Positions 1-10,043 of a stretch of 64,000 nucleotides of DNA are shown here, in pieces. The number at the start of each line of letters is the position of its first letter. Position 1 is the stretch's first letter. The translations under genes and the position numbers were made by a program. This DNA is from Pleurocapsa sp. PCC 7327. GTDB taxonomy: Bacteria; Cyanobacteriota; Cyanobacteriia; Cyanobacteriales; Microcystaceae. Under the pieces are notes generated by a model. That model did no database searches. It was given only the letters and a program-made list of their open reading frames with translations, and had not been told where the DNA came from. Where the stretch lies: NCBI RefSeq assembly GCF_000317025.1, contig NC_019689.1:757501-821500 (forward strand), read 5' to 3'.

Positions 1-1398
1 CGTCGCGATCCCCTCGGATCCATCGATGAATTTCGGGATATGGTCAAGGCGCTGCATCGCGCCGGGATCGAAGTTATCCTCGATGTCGTCTTCAACCATA
101 CGGCAGAGGGCAATCAAGAGGGACCGACCCTCTCGTTTCGCGGCTTGGACAACTCAATTTACTACATTCTAGAAGAGGACAATCTTGCCGAATATAGCAA
201 CTATAGCGGCTGCGGCAATACCTTTAAAGCCAATCACCCCATCGCTGGCGAATTAATCTTAGACTGCTTGCGCTATTGGGTTGCCGAAATGCACGTCGAT
301 GGGTTTCGCTTTGACTTGGCATCGGTATTATCGAGAGACACCTCTGGTTCTGCCCCGCGCGATTATCCGAAAACGCGAGAAATTCTCTGGGCGATCGAAT
401 CCGATCCGGTTTTAGCAGGCACGAAACTGATCGCGGAAGCTTGGGATGCTGCGGGATTGTATCAAGTCGGGACGTTTATTGGCTTTGCCGATTGGTTCTC
501 CGAGTGGAACGGACCTTTTCGAGACGACGTGCGTCGCTTTGTTAGGAGCGATTCGGGAACGGTTGACAAGTTAGCCCAAAGAATTCTCGCCAGTCCCGAT
601 ATCTACCCGCGACGGGATATCGATGTCAACCGCAGCATTAACTTTGTCACCTGTCACGATGGCTTTACTCTCAACGATCTCGTTTCTTATAACGAAAAAC
701 ACAACGAAGCCAATGGGGAAAACAATCGAGATGGTTCTGATTACAACTTTAGTTGGAATTGTGGGCAGGAAGGAGAAACAGACGATCCCCAAATCCAAGC
801 GCTGCGTTTGCGTCAGATAAAAAATCTGCTGACGATCCTATTTATTTCTCAAGGTACGCCCATGTTATTGATGGGAGACGAAGTGCGGCGATCGCAAAAA
901 GGTAACAATAACGCCTACTGCCAAGATAACGAATTGAGTTGGTTTGACTGGAGTGCCGTCGCAAAAGAAACCGATCTATTGCGCTACGTCAAGGGACTCA
1001 TCAAGTTAGTTCAGTCTTTCAAAATCTTTCAAGAGGAACGCCTTCTAGAAGTGGCGAGCGAAACTCATAAACCCCATCTGGTTTGGCATGGAGTCAAATT
1101 GGAACAGCCAGATTGGGGATATGATTCCCATAGCTTGGCGTTTACGCTACGCCACCCAGCAGCAGACGAACGCTTGCACGTAATGCTTAACGCCTATTGG
1201 GAACCCTTGACCTTTGAATTGCCCTTGCTGGGATACTGCGATGGCTGGCATCGAATTATCGATACATCTTTAGCTTCACCCGACGATTTTTGCGATCCCA
1301 AAACCGCGCCGCCTGTTAGAGGAGAACAATATCAAGTTATGGCGCGATCGACGGTGATTCTTACGGTCAAGCCAATCGATAGTTGCGATCTTGTCTAG
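1..1398 (+). CDS. glgX: Glycogen debranching enzyme GlgX (isoamylase), 5' truncated by window edge
   Basis: The reading frame is open from base 1, so this is the C-terminal two thirds of a GH13 debranching enzyme that hydrolyses alpha-1,6 branches in glycogen. Visible GH13 motifs are DVVFNHT (region I), DGFRFDLAS with the nucleophile Asp (region II), AEAWDAAG with the acid Glu (region III) and FVTCHDGFTL with the third Asp (region IV). The segment with NEANGENNRDG followed by SWNCG is typical of GlgX/TreX-type isoamylases. An ATG at 40 lies inside the conserved domain and is not the start. The gene reads toward eno, 80 bp downstream. The family is certain; whether the preferred substrate is glycogen or phytoglycogen-like polysaccharide cannot be seen. 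Confidence 0.96.
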   Translation, partial: RRDPLGSIDEFRDMVKALHRAGIEVILDVVFNHTAEGNQEGPTLSFRGLDNSIYYILEEDNLAEYSNYSGCGNTFKANHPIAGELILDCLRYWVAEMHVDGFRFDLASVLSRDTSGSAPRDYPKTREILWAIESDPVLAGTKLIAEAWDAAGLYQVGTFIGFADWFSEWNGPFRDDVRRFVRSDSGTVDKLAQRILASPDIYPRRDIDVNRSINFVTCHDGFTLNDLVSYNEKHNEANGENNRDGSDYNFSWNCGQEGETDDPQIQALRLRQIKNLLTILFISQGTPMLLMGDEVRRSQKGNNNAYCQDNELSWFDWSAVAKETDLLRYVKGLIKLVQSFKIFQEERLLEVASETHKPHLVWHGVKLEQPDWGYDSHSLAFTLRHPAADERLHVMLNAYWEPLTFELPLLGYCDGWHRIIDTSLASPDDFCDPKTAPPVRGEQYQVMARSTVILTVKPIDSCDLV

Positions 1399-1448
1399 AT
1401 TCAGAGAAACAATAATCAATTAGACTAGACTTTCCGGAGATGAATTAA

Positions 1449-2774
<1,326 letters not shown>

Positions 2775-3138
2775 TCGGCGAGAAAGGATAATTAGTTGTC
2801 ATTCCCAACGAAGTGAAGAATCTACCAGAGCTTTTGCTTCACTGCCTTATGCTCGGTATGCTAGTTGAGTGACAAAACTCAAATCGCCCTCACCCCAACC
2901 CCTCTCCCGCTCTGGGAGAGGGACTTTCCACTTAAGACTTTTGCCTGAAGTCCCTTCGCCCCTTGTGGGAGAAGGGATTTTTTAGGGATGAGGGGACAAA
3001 GATTGGTCAGTCAACCAGCTCGGTATGAGACAACGCTCTTTTGATAAGTATTCAACCTAACCTGATATAAGATACAAAAACTCCAAGATTACATCAATCC
3101 TGGAGCTAAAATTTTGTCGGGAAAATGAAATCCCCCTG
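2775..3138. other. Intergenic region with repeat-type hairpins, no gene seen
   Basis: This stretch of 364 bp lies between the convergent eno and gatC. It holds two GC-rich hairpins: CCTCTCCC/GGGAGAGG at 2901-2921, and TCCCTTC/GAAGGGA at 2951-2977 followed by a run of T. The surrounding CCCTCACCCCAACCCC and GGGATGAGGGG resemble a widely dispersed intergenic element seen in many cyanobacterial genomes (from memory). No convincing coding frame was found. Confidence 0.6.
2951..2983 (+). terminator. Candidate intrinsic terminator downstream of eno
   Basis: A 7-bp perfect stem TCCCTTC/GAAGGGA at 2951-2977 is followed immediately by ATTTTTT on the plus strand, the arrangement expected of a Rho-independent terminator. 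It lies about 180 bp after the eno stop codon and before the convergent gatC. It could equally be part of a dispersed repeat element, so the assignment is tentative. Confidence 0.35.
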
Positions 3139-3435
3139 CTATTGTTCATCGCTATTGAGAATCTGTGGAACTCGAAAGAAGTCTCCTTCAATTTCTGGGG
3201 CTTGTTTAAGCAATACTTCTCGATTGGGATAAGGGATCGTCTCATCGGGACGAGTGATATTGCTAGTTTCAATTGCTCTGGTTGTTGGCGGCACATTTTT
3301 GGTATCTAACTCGCTAAGCTGTTCAAAATACTCCAAAATGCTACTGAGTTGAGTTGCGAATTGCTCTTCTTCTTCAGGAGTAATTTCTAGGCGAGCTAAA
3401 TGAGCAATTTTTTGAACTTGTTGGCGATCGAGCAT
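3139..3435 (-). CDS. gatC: Aspartyl/glutamyl-tRNA amidotransferase subunit C
   Basis: This is the small subunit of the GatCAB amidotransferase, which converts Glu-tRNA(Gln), and Asp-tRNA(Asn) where relevant, to the amidated form. It is 98 residues, the typical size. The N-terminal helix with [14 protein letters not shown] and the following [16 protein letters not shown] are the family hallmarks, and the C-terminal region with [14 protein letters not shown] and FFRVPQIL wraps GatA in known structures. The A and B subunits are not nearby. It is followed at its 5' side by ycf3 on the same strand, with 59 bp between the genes that contain TAGTTATTGGTTAG-like tandem sequence. Confidence 0.95.
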   Translation of the reverse strand: MLDRQQVQKIAHLARLEITPEEEEQFATQLSSILEYFEQLSELDTKNVPPTTRAIETSNITRPDETIPYPNREVLLKQAPEIEGDFFRVPQILNSDEQ

Positions 3436-3494
3436 TGTTTTGTGATTAGTTATTGGTTAGTAGTTAGTCGTATTTATCGCTTATCCCTCATCTT

Positions 3495-4016
3495 CTAGAA
3501 ATAGACATCCATTTCGGAGCGTCCTGTAGTCTTTAGCCAATTTTGTGCTTCTATATAGTTATTGGGAGCGAGGCGAATAGCCTGTTTCCAATATTCAGCC
3601 GCTTTGTCAAAAAATGCTTCGGCTTCTTGAGGTTGTCCGGCTTCTTTGGCTTTTTCGCCTTCGTAGTGATAAATAACGGCAATATTGTTCAATGCTGAAG
3701 GCATGCGGGGATTGAGTTCGATCGCTTGATGATAATACTCTAGCGCTCGATCGCGCTCTCCGTTACTTGCGTAGATCAAACCCATATTATAAAGAATGTA
3801 GCTGCGATCGGTCGGGTCTTCCTCTAGCTTGAGAGCTTCGTTGTAGTTTTCTAAAGCTTCGGCATATTCCCCGTCCGCTTGAGCGGACATTCCATCGCGG
3901 TAATAAACGAAGGCTTCTTTGGCTTTTTGATTAGCCGGCAAAATTTTCAGCAGAATATCTGCCATTACTGTAAAGCTTTTGTCAATAAAATTGTCGTTGC
4001 GTTGGGTACGTGGCAT
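3495..4016 (-). CDS. ycf3: Photosystem I assembly protein Ycf3
   Basis: This thylakoid-associated chaperone is required for assembly of photosystem I. It is 173 residues, matching plastid and cyanobacterial Ycf3. The N-terminus [20 protein letters not shown] is almost invariant in the family. Three TPR motifs follow at about residues 35-68, 72-105 and 120-153 (for example [19 protein letters not shown] and [20 protein letters not shown]), and the C-terminus [15 protein letters not shown] is also characteristic. This gene by itself marks the window as from an oxygenic phototroph. Confidence 0.98.
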   Translation of the reverse strand: MPRTQRNDNFIDKSFTVMADILLKILPANQKAKEAFVYYRDGMSAQADGEYAEALENYNEALKLEEDPTDRSYILYNMGLIYASNGERDRALEYYHQAIELNPRMPSALNNIAVIYHYEGEKAKEAGQPQEAEAFFDKAAEYWKQAIRLAPNNYIEAQNWLKTTGRSEMDVYF

Positions 4017-4118
4017 GGCTAAACGCTAATGATGAGTATTTATAGTTAATCCTAAACTAGAAATTAGCACGCGATCGCGTGCAATGGTTTAAAGTTATCT
4101 CTATTTTGTATTTGTAGA

Positions 4119-4349
4119 ATGAATAGTCAGATAGGGTTTATTGTTAAAGTCTTAATTCTTGCCATCGCGTTGTCTGTCGCGATTAAATATGGCGGTCAAG
4201 CGCTGGCAATCGCTCCTACCCCAACCAACGTTTTATTAGGAATTTTACTGCTTCCCGCGCTCGTTGCAGTCGCACTAGGGTGGCGAGCGAGAAACGCGGT
4301 AAAGCTCAAAGAGTCGTCACCCGAAAGGTTAAGCCAAAAATCGCTATAG
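4119..4349 (+). CDS. Small two-TM membrane protein, function unknown
   Basis: This 76-residue protein has two hydrophobic segments (about residues 6-30 and 38-54) and a short charged tail. The first segment ends in a region with KYGGQALAIAPTP; the second ends in GWRARNAVK. It lies 7 bp upstream of the AI-2E family permease on the same strand, so the two are probably cotranscribed. I do not recognise a named family; the regular hydrophobic pattern and tight spacing make it more likely a real gene than chance. Confidence 0.6.
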   Translation: MNSQIGFIVKVLILAIALSVAIKYGGQALAIAPTPTNVLLGILLLPALVAVALGWRARNAVKLKESSPERLSQKSL

Positions 4350-4356
4350 CTAGTCC

Positions 4357-5574
4357 ATGGGAGAGAAAACCTTGAAGTTCGGTCAATGGCTTGGCGTTGT
4401 TGCAATCGGAATTGCCCTATACATCATGTGGCAAATTCGGCAGATCTTGCTGCTGCTGTTTGCTGCGATCGTTTTAGCCAATGCTTTAAATATTTTGGTC
4501 AAAAGACAGCAAAAATGGGGAATAAAACGGAGTTATGCCGTTGCCATCTCCGGTATTCTTCTAATGGCTGCTTCGATCGGATTTTTTTGGTTAGTCGTTC
4601 CCCCTTTTGTCAATGAATTCCAGCAGTTAGTGCAGTTAGTTCCTCAAGGGATCGAAGAGTCGATCGCGTGGCTCGAAGAATTAGGCAATCGCCTCGATCC
4701 CGAACTCATTCGAGCTTTGCCCACCATAGAACAACTAACTCAACAACTGCAACCGCTAGTCAATCAAATAGCCGGACGAGGATTGAGTTTTTTCTATAGT
4801 TCTTTGGGAATCCCGCTGAGCCTGGTCTTTTTGCTAGTGCTAACTTTTATGCTGCTAGCCGATCCCCATCCCTATCGTCAAGGATTCATTCGTTTGTTTC
4901 CTTCTTTTTATCGGCGGCGAGTCGATGAAATTTTGATTCATTGCGATCGCGCTCTCAATGACTGGCTGGCAGGCATTTGCTTTAATATGCTTGCCATTGC
5001 TTTGTTAAGTTTTGTGGGATTATCAGTGCTACAAATCCCGCTAGCGCTCTCTCAAGCCACGATCGCGGGTCTGTTTGCGTTTATTCCCACTATCGGTCCC
5101 GTCTTAAGCGTCGTACCGCCCATGGCGATCGCACTTTTAGACGATCCCTGGAAAGCTCTTGCCGTCCTGATTTTCTACATTGTCATGCAGCAAGTAGAAA
5201 CTCAGGTGCTAACTCGCCTGATTCTCAAGCATCATATCTCTCTCTTCCCGGCGATTACCCTACTGGCACAATTGTTTTTTGCAACTGTCTTTGGCTTTTT
5301 GGGTTTATTTCTGGCTTTTCCTTTAATCATTGTCGGTCAGGTTTGGCTCAAAGAAGTTTTGATTGAAGATATTCTCGACCGATGGAAAACAGGAACAGAT
5401 AAGGAGGACGGAGAGACGGAGAGACTCGGAGAAGTCGGAACTCAGAAGTCGCAAGTCGAAAGTCCAAAGGCAGAAGGCTTTTATGCAGAAGGGAAAGAAG
5501 GAGATATAAGGGAATCAATCCAAAATCCTTTCATCCAAAATCAAATGACTGATGAGAACGATCGCAGAAATTAA
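4357..5574 (+). CDS. AI-2E family transporter (PerM-like permease)
   Basis: This polytopic inner-membrane protein of 405 residues belongs to the AI-2E/PerM family, whose members export or exchange small molecules or ions; substrates vary and cannot be read from sequence. Paired N-terminal helices (about residues 10-60), a soluble loop with PQGIEESIAWLEELG, then a cluster of helices with IPTIGPVLSVVPP and QQVETQVLTRLILK are typical. The family core ends near residue 345. The last 60 residues are hydrophilic and low in complexity (TDKEDGETERLGEVGTQKS) and look translated from a dispersed repeat. Its end overlaps the next gene by 23 bp. Confidence 0.9.
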   Translation: MGEKTLKFGQWLGVVAIGIALYIMWQIRQILLLLFAAIVLANALNILVKRQQKWGIKRSYAVAISGILLMAASIGFFWLVVPPFVNEFQQLVQLVPQGIEESIAWLEELGNRLDPELIRALPTIEQLTQQLQPLVNQIAGRGLSFFYSSLGIPLSLVFLLVLTFMLLADPHPYRQGFIRLFPSFYRRRVDEILIHCDRALNDWLAGICFNMLAIALLSFVGLSVLQIPLALSQATIAGLFAFIPTIGPVLSVVPPMAIALLDDPWKALAVLIFYIVMQQVETQVLTRLILKHHISLFPAITLLAQLFFATVFGFLGLFLAFPLIIVGQVWLKEVLIEDILDRWKTGTDKEDGETERLGEVGTQKSQVESPKAEGFYAEGKEGDIRESIQNPFIQNQMTDENDRRN

Positions 5575-6766
5575 CGATAAAATTCGCCGTCAAGCTGCGG
5601 TGGCGTGGACGGTAGAAGAACTGAAAGTCAGAGTACAAGACATCGGCATTGCCCAAGCTTTTAAAGAAGTAGATGTCATTTGTACGGGAACCTTTGAGCC
5701 GATGGAGTCATCGGGTGCTTTGATTAATCTGGGACATACCGATCCCCCTATCAAAATCCGCCAGTGCTGGCTCGATGGCGTACCTGCTTATGCTGGATTT
5801 GGGGCGGTAGATTTGTATGTCGGCGCAACGGCTATGGCAGATTATACTGGTAGCTCAGAAATGGCTGATGGAGAAATTCGCCAGGGCGCAACACTTCCAG
5901 AACGAGGTGGCGGTCACGTCATTGAAGATCTAATCGCTGGTAAAACCGTTCAATTGCGAGCAATCGGACAAGTGACAGACTGCTATCCTAGAGCTTCTTA
6001 TGAAACCACTATTAGCGCTAAAACGATTAATCAATTTTATCTGTATAATCCTCGCAATCTCTATCAAAATTTTATTGTGGGAGTCAACGGGGGCGATCGC
6101 CTTTTATATACTTATCTCGGTCCCTTGCAACCCAGACTAGCCAATGCCGTCTATTCAAGCCCCGGTGCCATTTCTCCCCTTCTCAACGATCCAGATTTGC
6201 AACTAATCGGTATCGGCACGCGCATTTTTCTGGGAGGCGGGATCGGTTATGTTGCTTGGGAAGGAACGCAGCATTTTCCCCTACAAAAACGTCTACCCAA
6301 CCGCACGCCCATTGGACCCGCTGCTACTCTCGCTCTCATTGGCGATGCCAGACAAATGAATCCTCGTTGGGTGCGAGGCTGCTATTTCAAAAACTATGGT
6401 CCTTCTCTGATGCTTGGCGTAGGCATTCCCCTTCCCGTTTTAAACGAGGAAGTCGTTCGCTATTGCGCCGTCCGAGACAAGGAGATCGTCGCGCCTGTCG
6501 TCGATTTTTCCATTCCTCGGCGCGTCCGTCCTACCTTTGGTTTAGTTAGTTACGCCCAACTCAAAAGCGGTCAGATTACCATCGAAGGAAAAACAGTACG
6601 AACTGCTCCGCTTGCCAGTATTTTTCTCTCTAGGCAAGTTGCCCGGGAATTAAAGCAATGGATCGAAGCAGGCGAGTTCATGCTTGCCGAACCCGTCGCC
6701 TCGATTCCGATGGATCGTTCTTTTTTACCCCAAGATCGTTGGGGTTCTAAAATTACGCTCGATTGA
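5552..6766 (+). CDS. DUF39 family protein, putative homocysteine biosynthesis enzyme
   Basis: This 404-residue protein matches the DUF39 family, linked in methanogens to sulfide incorporation into homocysteine from aspartate semialdehyde; function in cyanobacteria is inferred from that family. Recognisable stretches are FKEVDVICTGTFEPMESSGA, LNLGHTDPPIKI-type sequence, GFGAVDLYVGATAMAD, GGGHVIEDLIAGK and MNPRWVRGCYFKNYG. It starts at an ATG inside the 3' end of the AI-2E permease gene (23-bp overlap, different frame), which suggests translational coupling. No CBS or ferredoxin domain is fused here, unlike some archaeal relatives. Confidence 0.85.
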   Translation: MRTIAEINDKIRRQAAVAWTVEELKVRVQDIGIAQAFKEVDVICTGTFEPMESSGALINLGHTDPPIKIRQCWLDGVPAYAGFGAVDLYVGATAMADYTGSSEMADGEIRQGATLPERGGGHVIEDLIAGKTVQLRAIGQVTDCYPRASYETTISAKTINQFYLYNPRNLYQNFIVGVNGGDRLLYTYLGPLQPRLANAVYSSPGAISPLLNDPDLQLIGIGTRIFLGGGIGYVAWEGTQHFPLQKRLPNRTPIGPAATLALIGDARQMNPRWVRGCYFKNYGPSLMLGVGIPLPVLNEEVVRYCAVRDKEIVAPVVDFSIPRRVRPTFGLVSYAQLKSGQITIEGKTVRTAPLASIFLSRQVARELKQWIEAGEFMLAEPVASIPMDRSFLPQDRWGSKITLD

Positions 6767-6945
6767 CTTTTCCTCTAGTTTTTAGGGGATTCTGGGCGGA
6801 TAGAATTTAGAAGACTCAAAACCTCAGTTGAGCTTTTAACTTGCCTGGTGTTATGGAAGCGCGATCGCATATAGTTTTTTCGACTTTTGTTATTTCTACA
6901 GCATTATTGGGAATTATATGACTGTAGATCGAAAAAGATGGGTTA

Positions 6946-8310
6946 ATGACAAGAGATCAAGAGATGTGGAATCACATTTTAGACAGTATTCCAAACGATG
7001 CACACGAAGCGATTATTTGTAATGATTTTGTAGAACCTCTTTTAGAAGAACTGGGATTTACAAAACTAGAATGGTTTCCACAGTTTCCGACAGGTAAAGG
7101 GGCTGTAGATTATGCAGCTAGAAAAAATAGTGTTGGTAATATTTTTAAAAATACAAAAACAAATCCTTATGTTCTAATTGAGGTTAAGGGACGAGGAACG
7201 GTTGCTGGAACACAAATTAACTTAGCAGACGGAACTCCCCAATACAAAGCGACAAAAGAACAAATCAAAAGATATCTACTTTCTCCTAAATGTCAAACCG
7301 CTCGCTGGGGAATTATTACTAATGCAACGCATATTCAGTTATTCCAACGACATGGAAAAGTTATAGTTCCCGCCACTTCTAACTATTTGATTAAAAAAGA
7401 CAACATCACTCAAATTGTCTCCCAGATTAAAAATTTAATTGATTGTCCTCCTAGAGCCTTATCTATTTGTGTTTATAACAATAAAGGGGGAGTTGGCAAA
7501 ACGACAACGGTAGCTAATTTAGCGGCAATTCTTGCATATCTAGGCAAAAAAGTTTTAGTTATTGATTTCGATCCACAACAGGGAGATCTGACGGCTTCTC
7601 TGAGAAAACAAGAAGGAAAAGTTAAATTATCTGATTGTCTTATCGATCATAAGATTAATGTTCGTGATACTATTCAAAAGTTTCAAATAAGATTTAAAAA
7701 TCAGCCTACGCCAAAAAATATCTTTGACTTAATTCCTTCTGACTCTGTACTCGAAAAATATATGGAACCTGGGGAGCAAGCTAAAATTCAGGGAGGATCT
7801 TCTCGCTTAAAACGATTAATTGAACCTTTATTGCAAGAATATGACTATATTATTTTTGACTGTCCAACAAACTGGACATTTTTTAGTCAAAGTTGTGTTT
7901 ATGCTTCAGATGTTATCTTAATTCCAACGCAGCATAATAATTTTGCCTCTCTCAAAAACTCTCAAAAAGTTATTCAACAATTCATTCCACAGATACAAAA
8001 TAAAAAAGAAGATGGAAGACCGATTGCTCTACCAATTTTCTTTAATCATCATAAACCTACCGCTGCTTCAATGAAAAAAACGCATAACTTTATCCAATCT
8101 TTATTGACAACAAGTAGCGGTGGAATTAATAAAAACTTACTTCCTTACTACTATCCAAAAGCAAGTTTGGGTAATTTTAATAAATCAATCTTTACTATTC
8201 CTGCATATCCTATTGTAGCCAGTGCTGGATTTTCTGGGATTCCTGCTGCTTTAACGCATAAAATCGCACATACATCTTATCTCGCTTTAGTTGAGGAGTA
8301 TTTTCTATAA
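6946..8310 (+). CDS. ParA/Soj-type ATPase with N-terminal PD-(D/E)xK nuclease-like (HsdR_N-type) domain
   Basis: This 454-residue fusion has two parts. Residues 1-165 resemble the N-terminal nuclease-like domain of type I restriction HsdR proteins: FVEPLLEELGF, then Asp55 in AVDYAARK and Glu79-x-Lys81 in VLIEVKGRG, the D...ExK arrangement of PD-(D/E)xK enzymes. Residues 170-454 are a ParA/MinD-like P-loop ATPase with the deviant Walker A KGGVGKTT (180-187), VIDFDPQQGD (206-214) and Walker B YIIFDCP (301-307). It overlaps the next gene by 1 nt (TAATG), so the pair is coupled. The region is AT-rich and lacks HIP1 sites, unlike its flanks. A housekeeping chromosome-partition role is unlikely; a plasmid- or defence-derived role is inference. 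Confidence 0.85.
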   Translation: MTRDQEMWNHILDSIPNDAHEAIICNDFVEPLLEELGFTKLEWFPQFPTGKGAVDYAARKNSVGNIFKNTKTNPYVLIEVKGRGTVAGTQINLADGTPQYKATKEQIKRYLLSPKCQTARWGIITNATHIQLFQRHGKVIVPATSNYLIKKDNITQIVSQIKNLIDCPPRALSICVYNNKGGVGKTTTVANLAAILAYLGKKVLVIDFDPQQGDLTASLRKQEGKVKLSDCLIDHKINVRDTIQKFQIRFKNQPTPKNIFDLIPSDSVLEKYMEPGEQAKIQGGSSRLKRLIEPLLQEYDYIIFDCPTNWTFFSQSCVYASDVILIPTQHNNFASLKNSQKVIQQFIPQIQNKKEDGRPIALPIFFNHHKPTAASMKKTHNFIQSLLTTSSGGINKNLLPYYYPKASLGNFNKSIFTIPAYPIVASAGFSGIPAALTHKIAHTSYLALVEEYFL

Positions 8311-9107
8311 TGGGTGACTTCGATAATATTGGTAAACTTATGCACTTGCCTTTAGAAGACATTAAACCAAGTGACGAATTTTTTACAGCACCTGAGTTTA
8401 TTGTCAATGCGGCAGCAGAAGCAGTAAAGACAGAAGGAAGAAATTGGGTTCCTTTAATTGTTCAGGAAATTGCTGAATATAAATATCAAGTTGTCAGTAA
8501 TCTGTTGGTTTATGCAGTTACAGAAAAAGCTGGACTAGAAAGAGTTTGGTGTATTGTAATCGATCCAAAACCAGAAAATATAGAACAGGCAAAAATTCTA
8601 ACAGGAGCAACTAAGCCTCGTGTCAATTTAAACACCGCTTCTAGAGAAACTATTCTTGCTGCACTTAATTACTTAATCAAAGAACCTAATAGTGCTTTAA
8701 AGGGAGTAGATGCCATTATAGCTACTCAGAAAATTGCCGAAGCTAAGCGAGAAAACTGGCAAAGTTTTAAGGAAATTACCAAATTAAAATGTGGGATAAC
8801 ACAAGGGAAAAAATTAGATGCTTTGAAAGAAGTATTTTTTCTCTCTCCTCCGCAAAAAGTAAAATTACCCCCTCTTCCCGAACCTGTTAGTATTAAACGC
8901 GCATCTAGAGATGAAATTTTTGAGCGTCTTAACTACTTATCTACCTATAAGATAGATGGATTTGATACTATCAATCCAGACAAAGCAGCAGATATTATCT
9001 TTACAGCCAGTAAAAGCAAGTGGAAAAGCCTAAATCCCATCTCAAAATTAAATTGTGGTCTTAATCAAGCACAAATTAAAACTTTAAAAACTGTGTTCTG
9101 CCTCTAA
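8310..9107 (+). CDS. ParB-like domain protein with two ComEA-type helix-hairpin-helix repeats
   Basis: This 265-residue protein is coupled to the nuclease-ParA gene. Residues 12-85 (LPLEDIKPSDEFF, then WVPLIVQEIAEYKYQVVSN) follow the pattern of the ParB/Srx-fold N-terminal domain, but the usual GERRxRA arginine box is replaced by SNLLVYA, so CTP hydrolysis like that of ParB is doubtful. Residues 104-176 (VNLNTASRETILAALNYL, then KLKCGITQGKKLDALKEV) and 192-263 (VSIKRASRDEIFERLNYL, then KLNCGLNQAQIKTLKTV) are two tandem copies of a ComEA-like helix-hairpin-helix unit that binds DNA backbone non-specifically. Likely a DNA-binding partner of the ATPase. It ends 35 bp from the convergent transporter permease gene. 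Confidence 0.7.
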   Translation: MGDFDNIGKLMHLPLEDIKPSDEFFTAPEFIVNAAAEAVKTEGRNWVPLIVQEIAEYKYQVVSNLLVYAVTEKAGLERVWCIVIDPKPENIEQAKILTGATKPRVNLNTASRETILAALNYLIKEPNSALKGVDAIIATQKIAEAKRENWQSFKEITKLKCGITQGKKLDALKEVFFLSPPQKVKLPPLPEPVSIKRASRDEIFERLNYLSTYKIDGFDTINPDKAADIIFTASKSKWKSLNPISKLNCGLNQAQIKTLKTVFCL

Positions 9108-9142
9108 TAACAAACTCTGCTTCTCTGCATCTTTGTGCGAGA

Positions 9143-9979
9143 TTAAGCCTTAGCTTTAGGTCGAATTAAAATTCTCTGAGAAGGACTAAATAATAATGCA
9201 ACCAAAAACAACGCAGAAGAAATTAATACGATCGCGGCTCCAGAAGGGAGATTATTGTAATAACTAATATACACTCCTGCCACACTCGCAAATGAGCCTA
9301 TTAATGCGCCTAAGATCATCATCTGGTGCAATTCTTTAACTAATAAATAAGCTGTCAGTGCGGGTCCAATTAAAAGAGAGATAACGAGAATTACTCCTAC
9401 TGCTTGCATGCTAGCAATAATAGTCAAGGTAATCGCCGCCATAAAACAAAAATGAATCGTATTAATCGGCAAACCGATCGCTTGCGCTCCCATTTTATCA
9501 AACGTAAAAAATAGGAGTTCTTTATAAAATAACCAAACGACTAAAAGAATAATCGCAGCAATAATAGCTGTTCGATAAATATCATGAATGGTAACGCCTA
9601 AAATATCTCCGAAGAGAAAACTATCTAAATCTAATTTGCTCTTGAGAACTGTAATTAGCGTAATTCCTAGCGCAAAAAAAGTAGAGAAAGTTAACGCCAT
9701 AGCTGAATCAACTTTAACGCGAGATTGAGCGCGAATTAAGGAGATCAAAAATGAACCCAGAAGCCCCGATGCAAAAGCACCAATGAGAATATCAATTCCT
9801 AAGAAAAATGAAATTACCAGTCCGGGAAAAACACAGTGGGCGATAACATCTCCCAGAAGTGCCATACGCTGAACGATTAAATAACTGCCTACAACTGGAC
9901 AGAGAATACCAACTAGAATGCCGATCGCGATCGCGTGTCTCATGAATTCATAATTCCAGGGTTCGAGTAACCAATTCAT
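9143..9979 (-). CDS. znuB: Zinc/manganese ABC transporter permease (ABC-3 family)
   Basis: This integral membrane subunit of a metal-uptake ABC transporter has 278 residues and about eight hydrophobic segments. Diagnostic stretches are GSYLIVQRMALLGDVIAHCVFPG near residue 30, a short cytoplasmic loop FDKMGAQAIGLP and VGVILVISLLIGPALTAYLL, all typical of the ZnuB/MntB family. It lies 64 bp downstream of the ATPase gene on the minus strand, and the binding protein is divergent. Zinc is favoured over manganese from the binding protein (see that entry), but the permease alone does not decide. Confidence 0.9.
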   Translation of the reverse strand: MNWLLEPWNYEFMRHAIAIGILVGILCPVVGSYLIVQRMALLGDVIAHCVFPGLVISFFLGIDILIGAFASGLLGSFLISLIRAQSRVKVDSAMALTFSTFFALGITLITVLKSKLDLDSFLFGDILGVTIHDIYRTAIIAAIILLVVWLFYKELLFFTFDKMGAQAIGLPINTIHFCFMAAITLTIIASMQAVGVILVISLLIGPALTAYLLVKELHQMMILGALIGSFASVAGVYISYYNNLPSGAAIVLISSALFLVALLFSPSQRILIRPKAKA

Positions 9980-10043
9980 ATTATTATTAGTTAATAGTGA
10001 TTGATTAGTTGTTAAGAGAAAATAGTCGCTCTCCTACTAACTA

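Noticed and set aside
6946-9107. Calling the ParA-HhH pair a chromosomal parAB locus
   Set aside because: Nuclease fusion, no GERR box or parS-like sites, and location far from an origin region or recF/dnaA-type neighbours.
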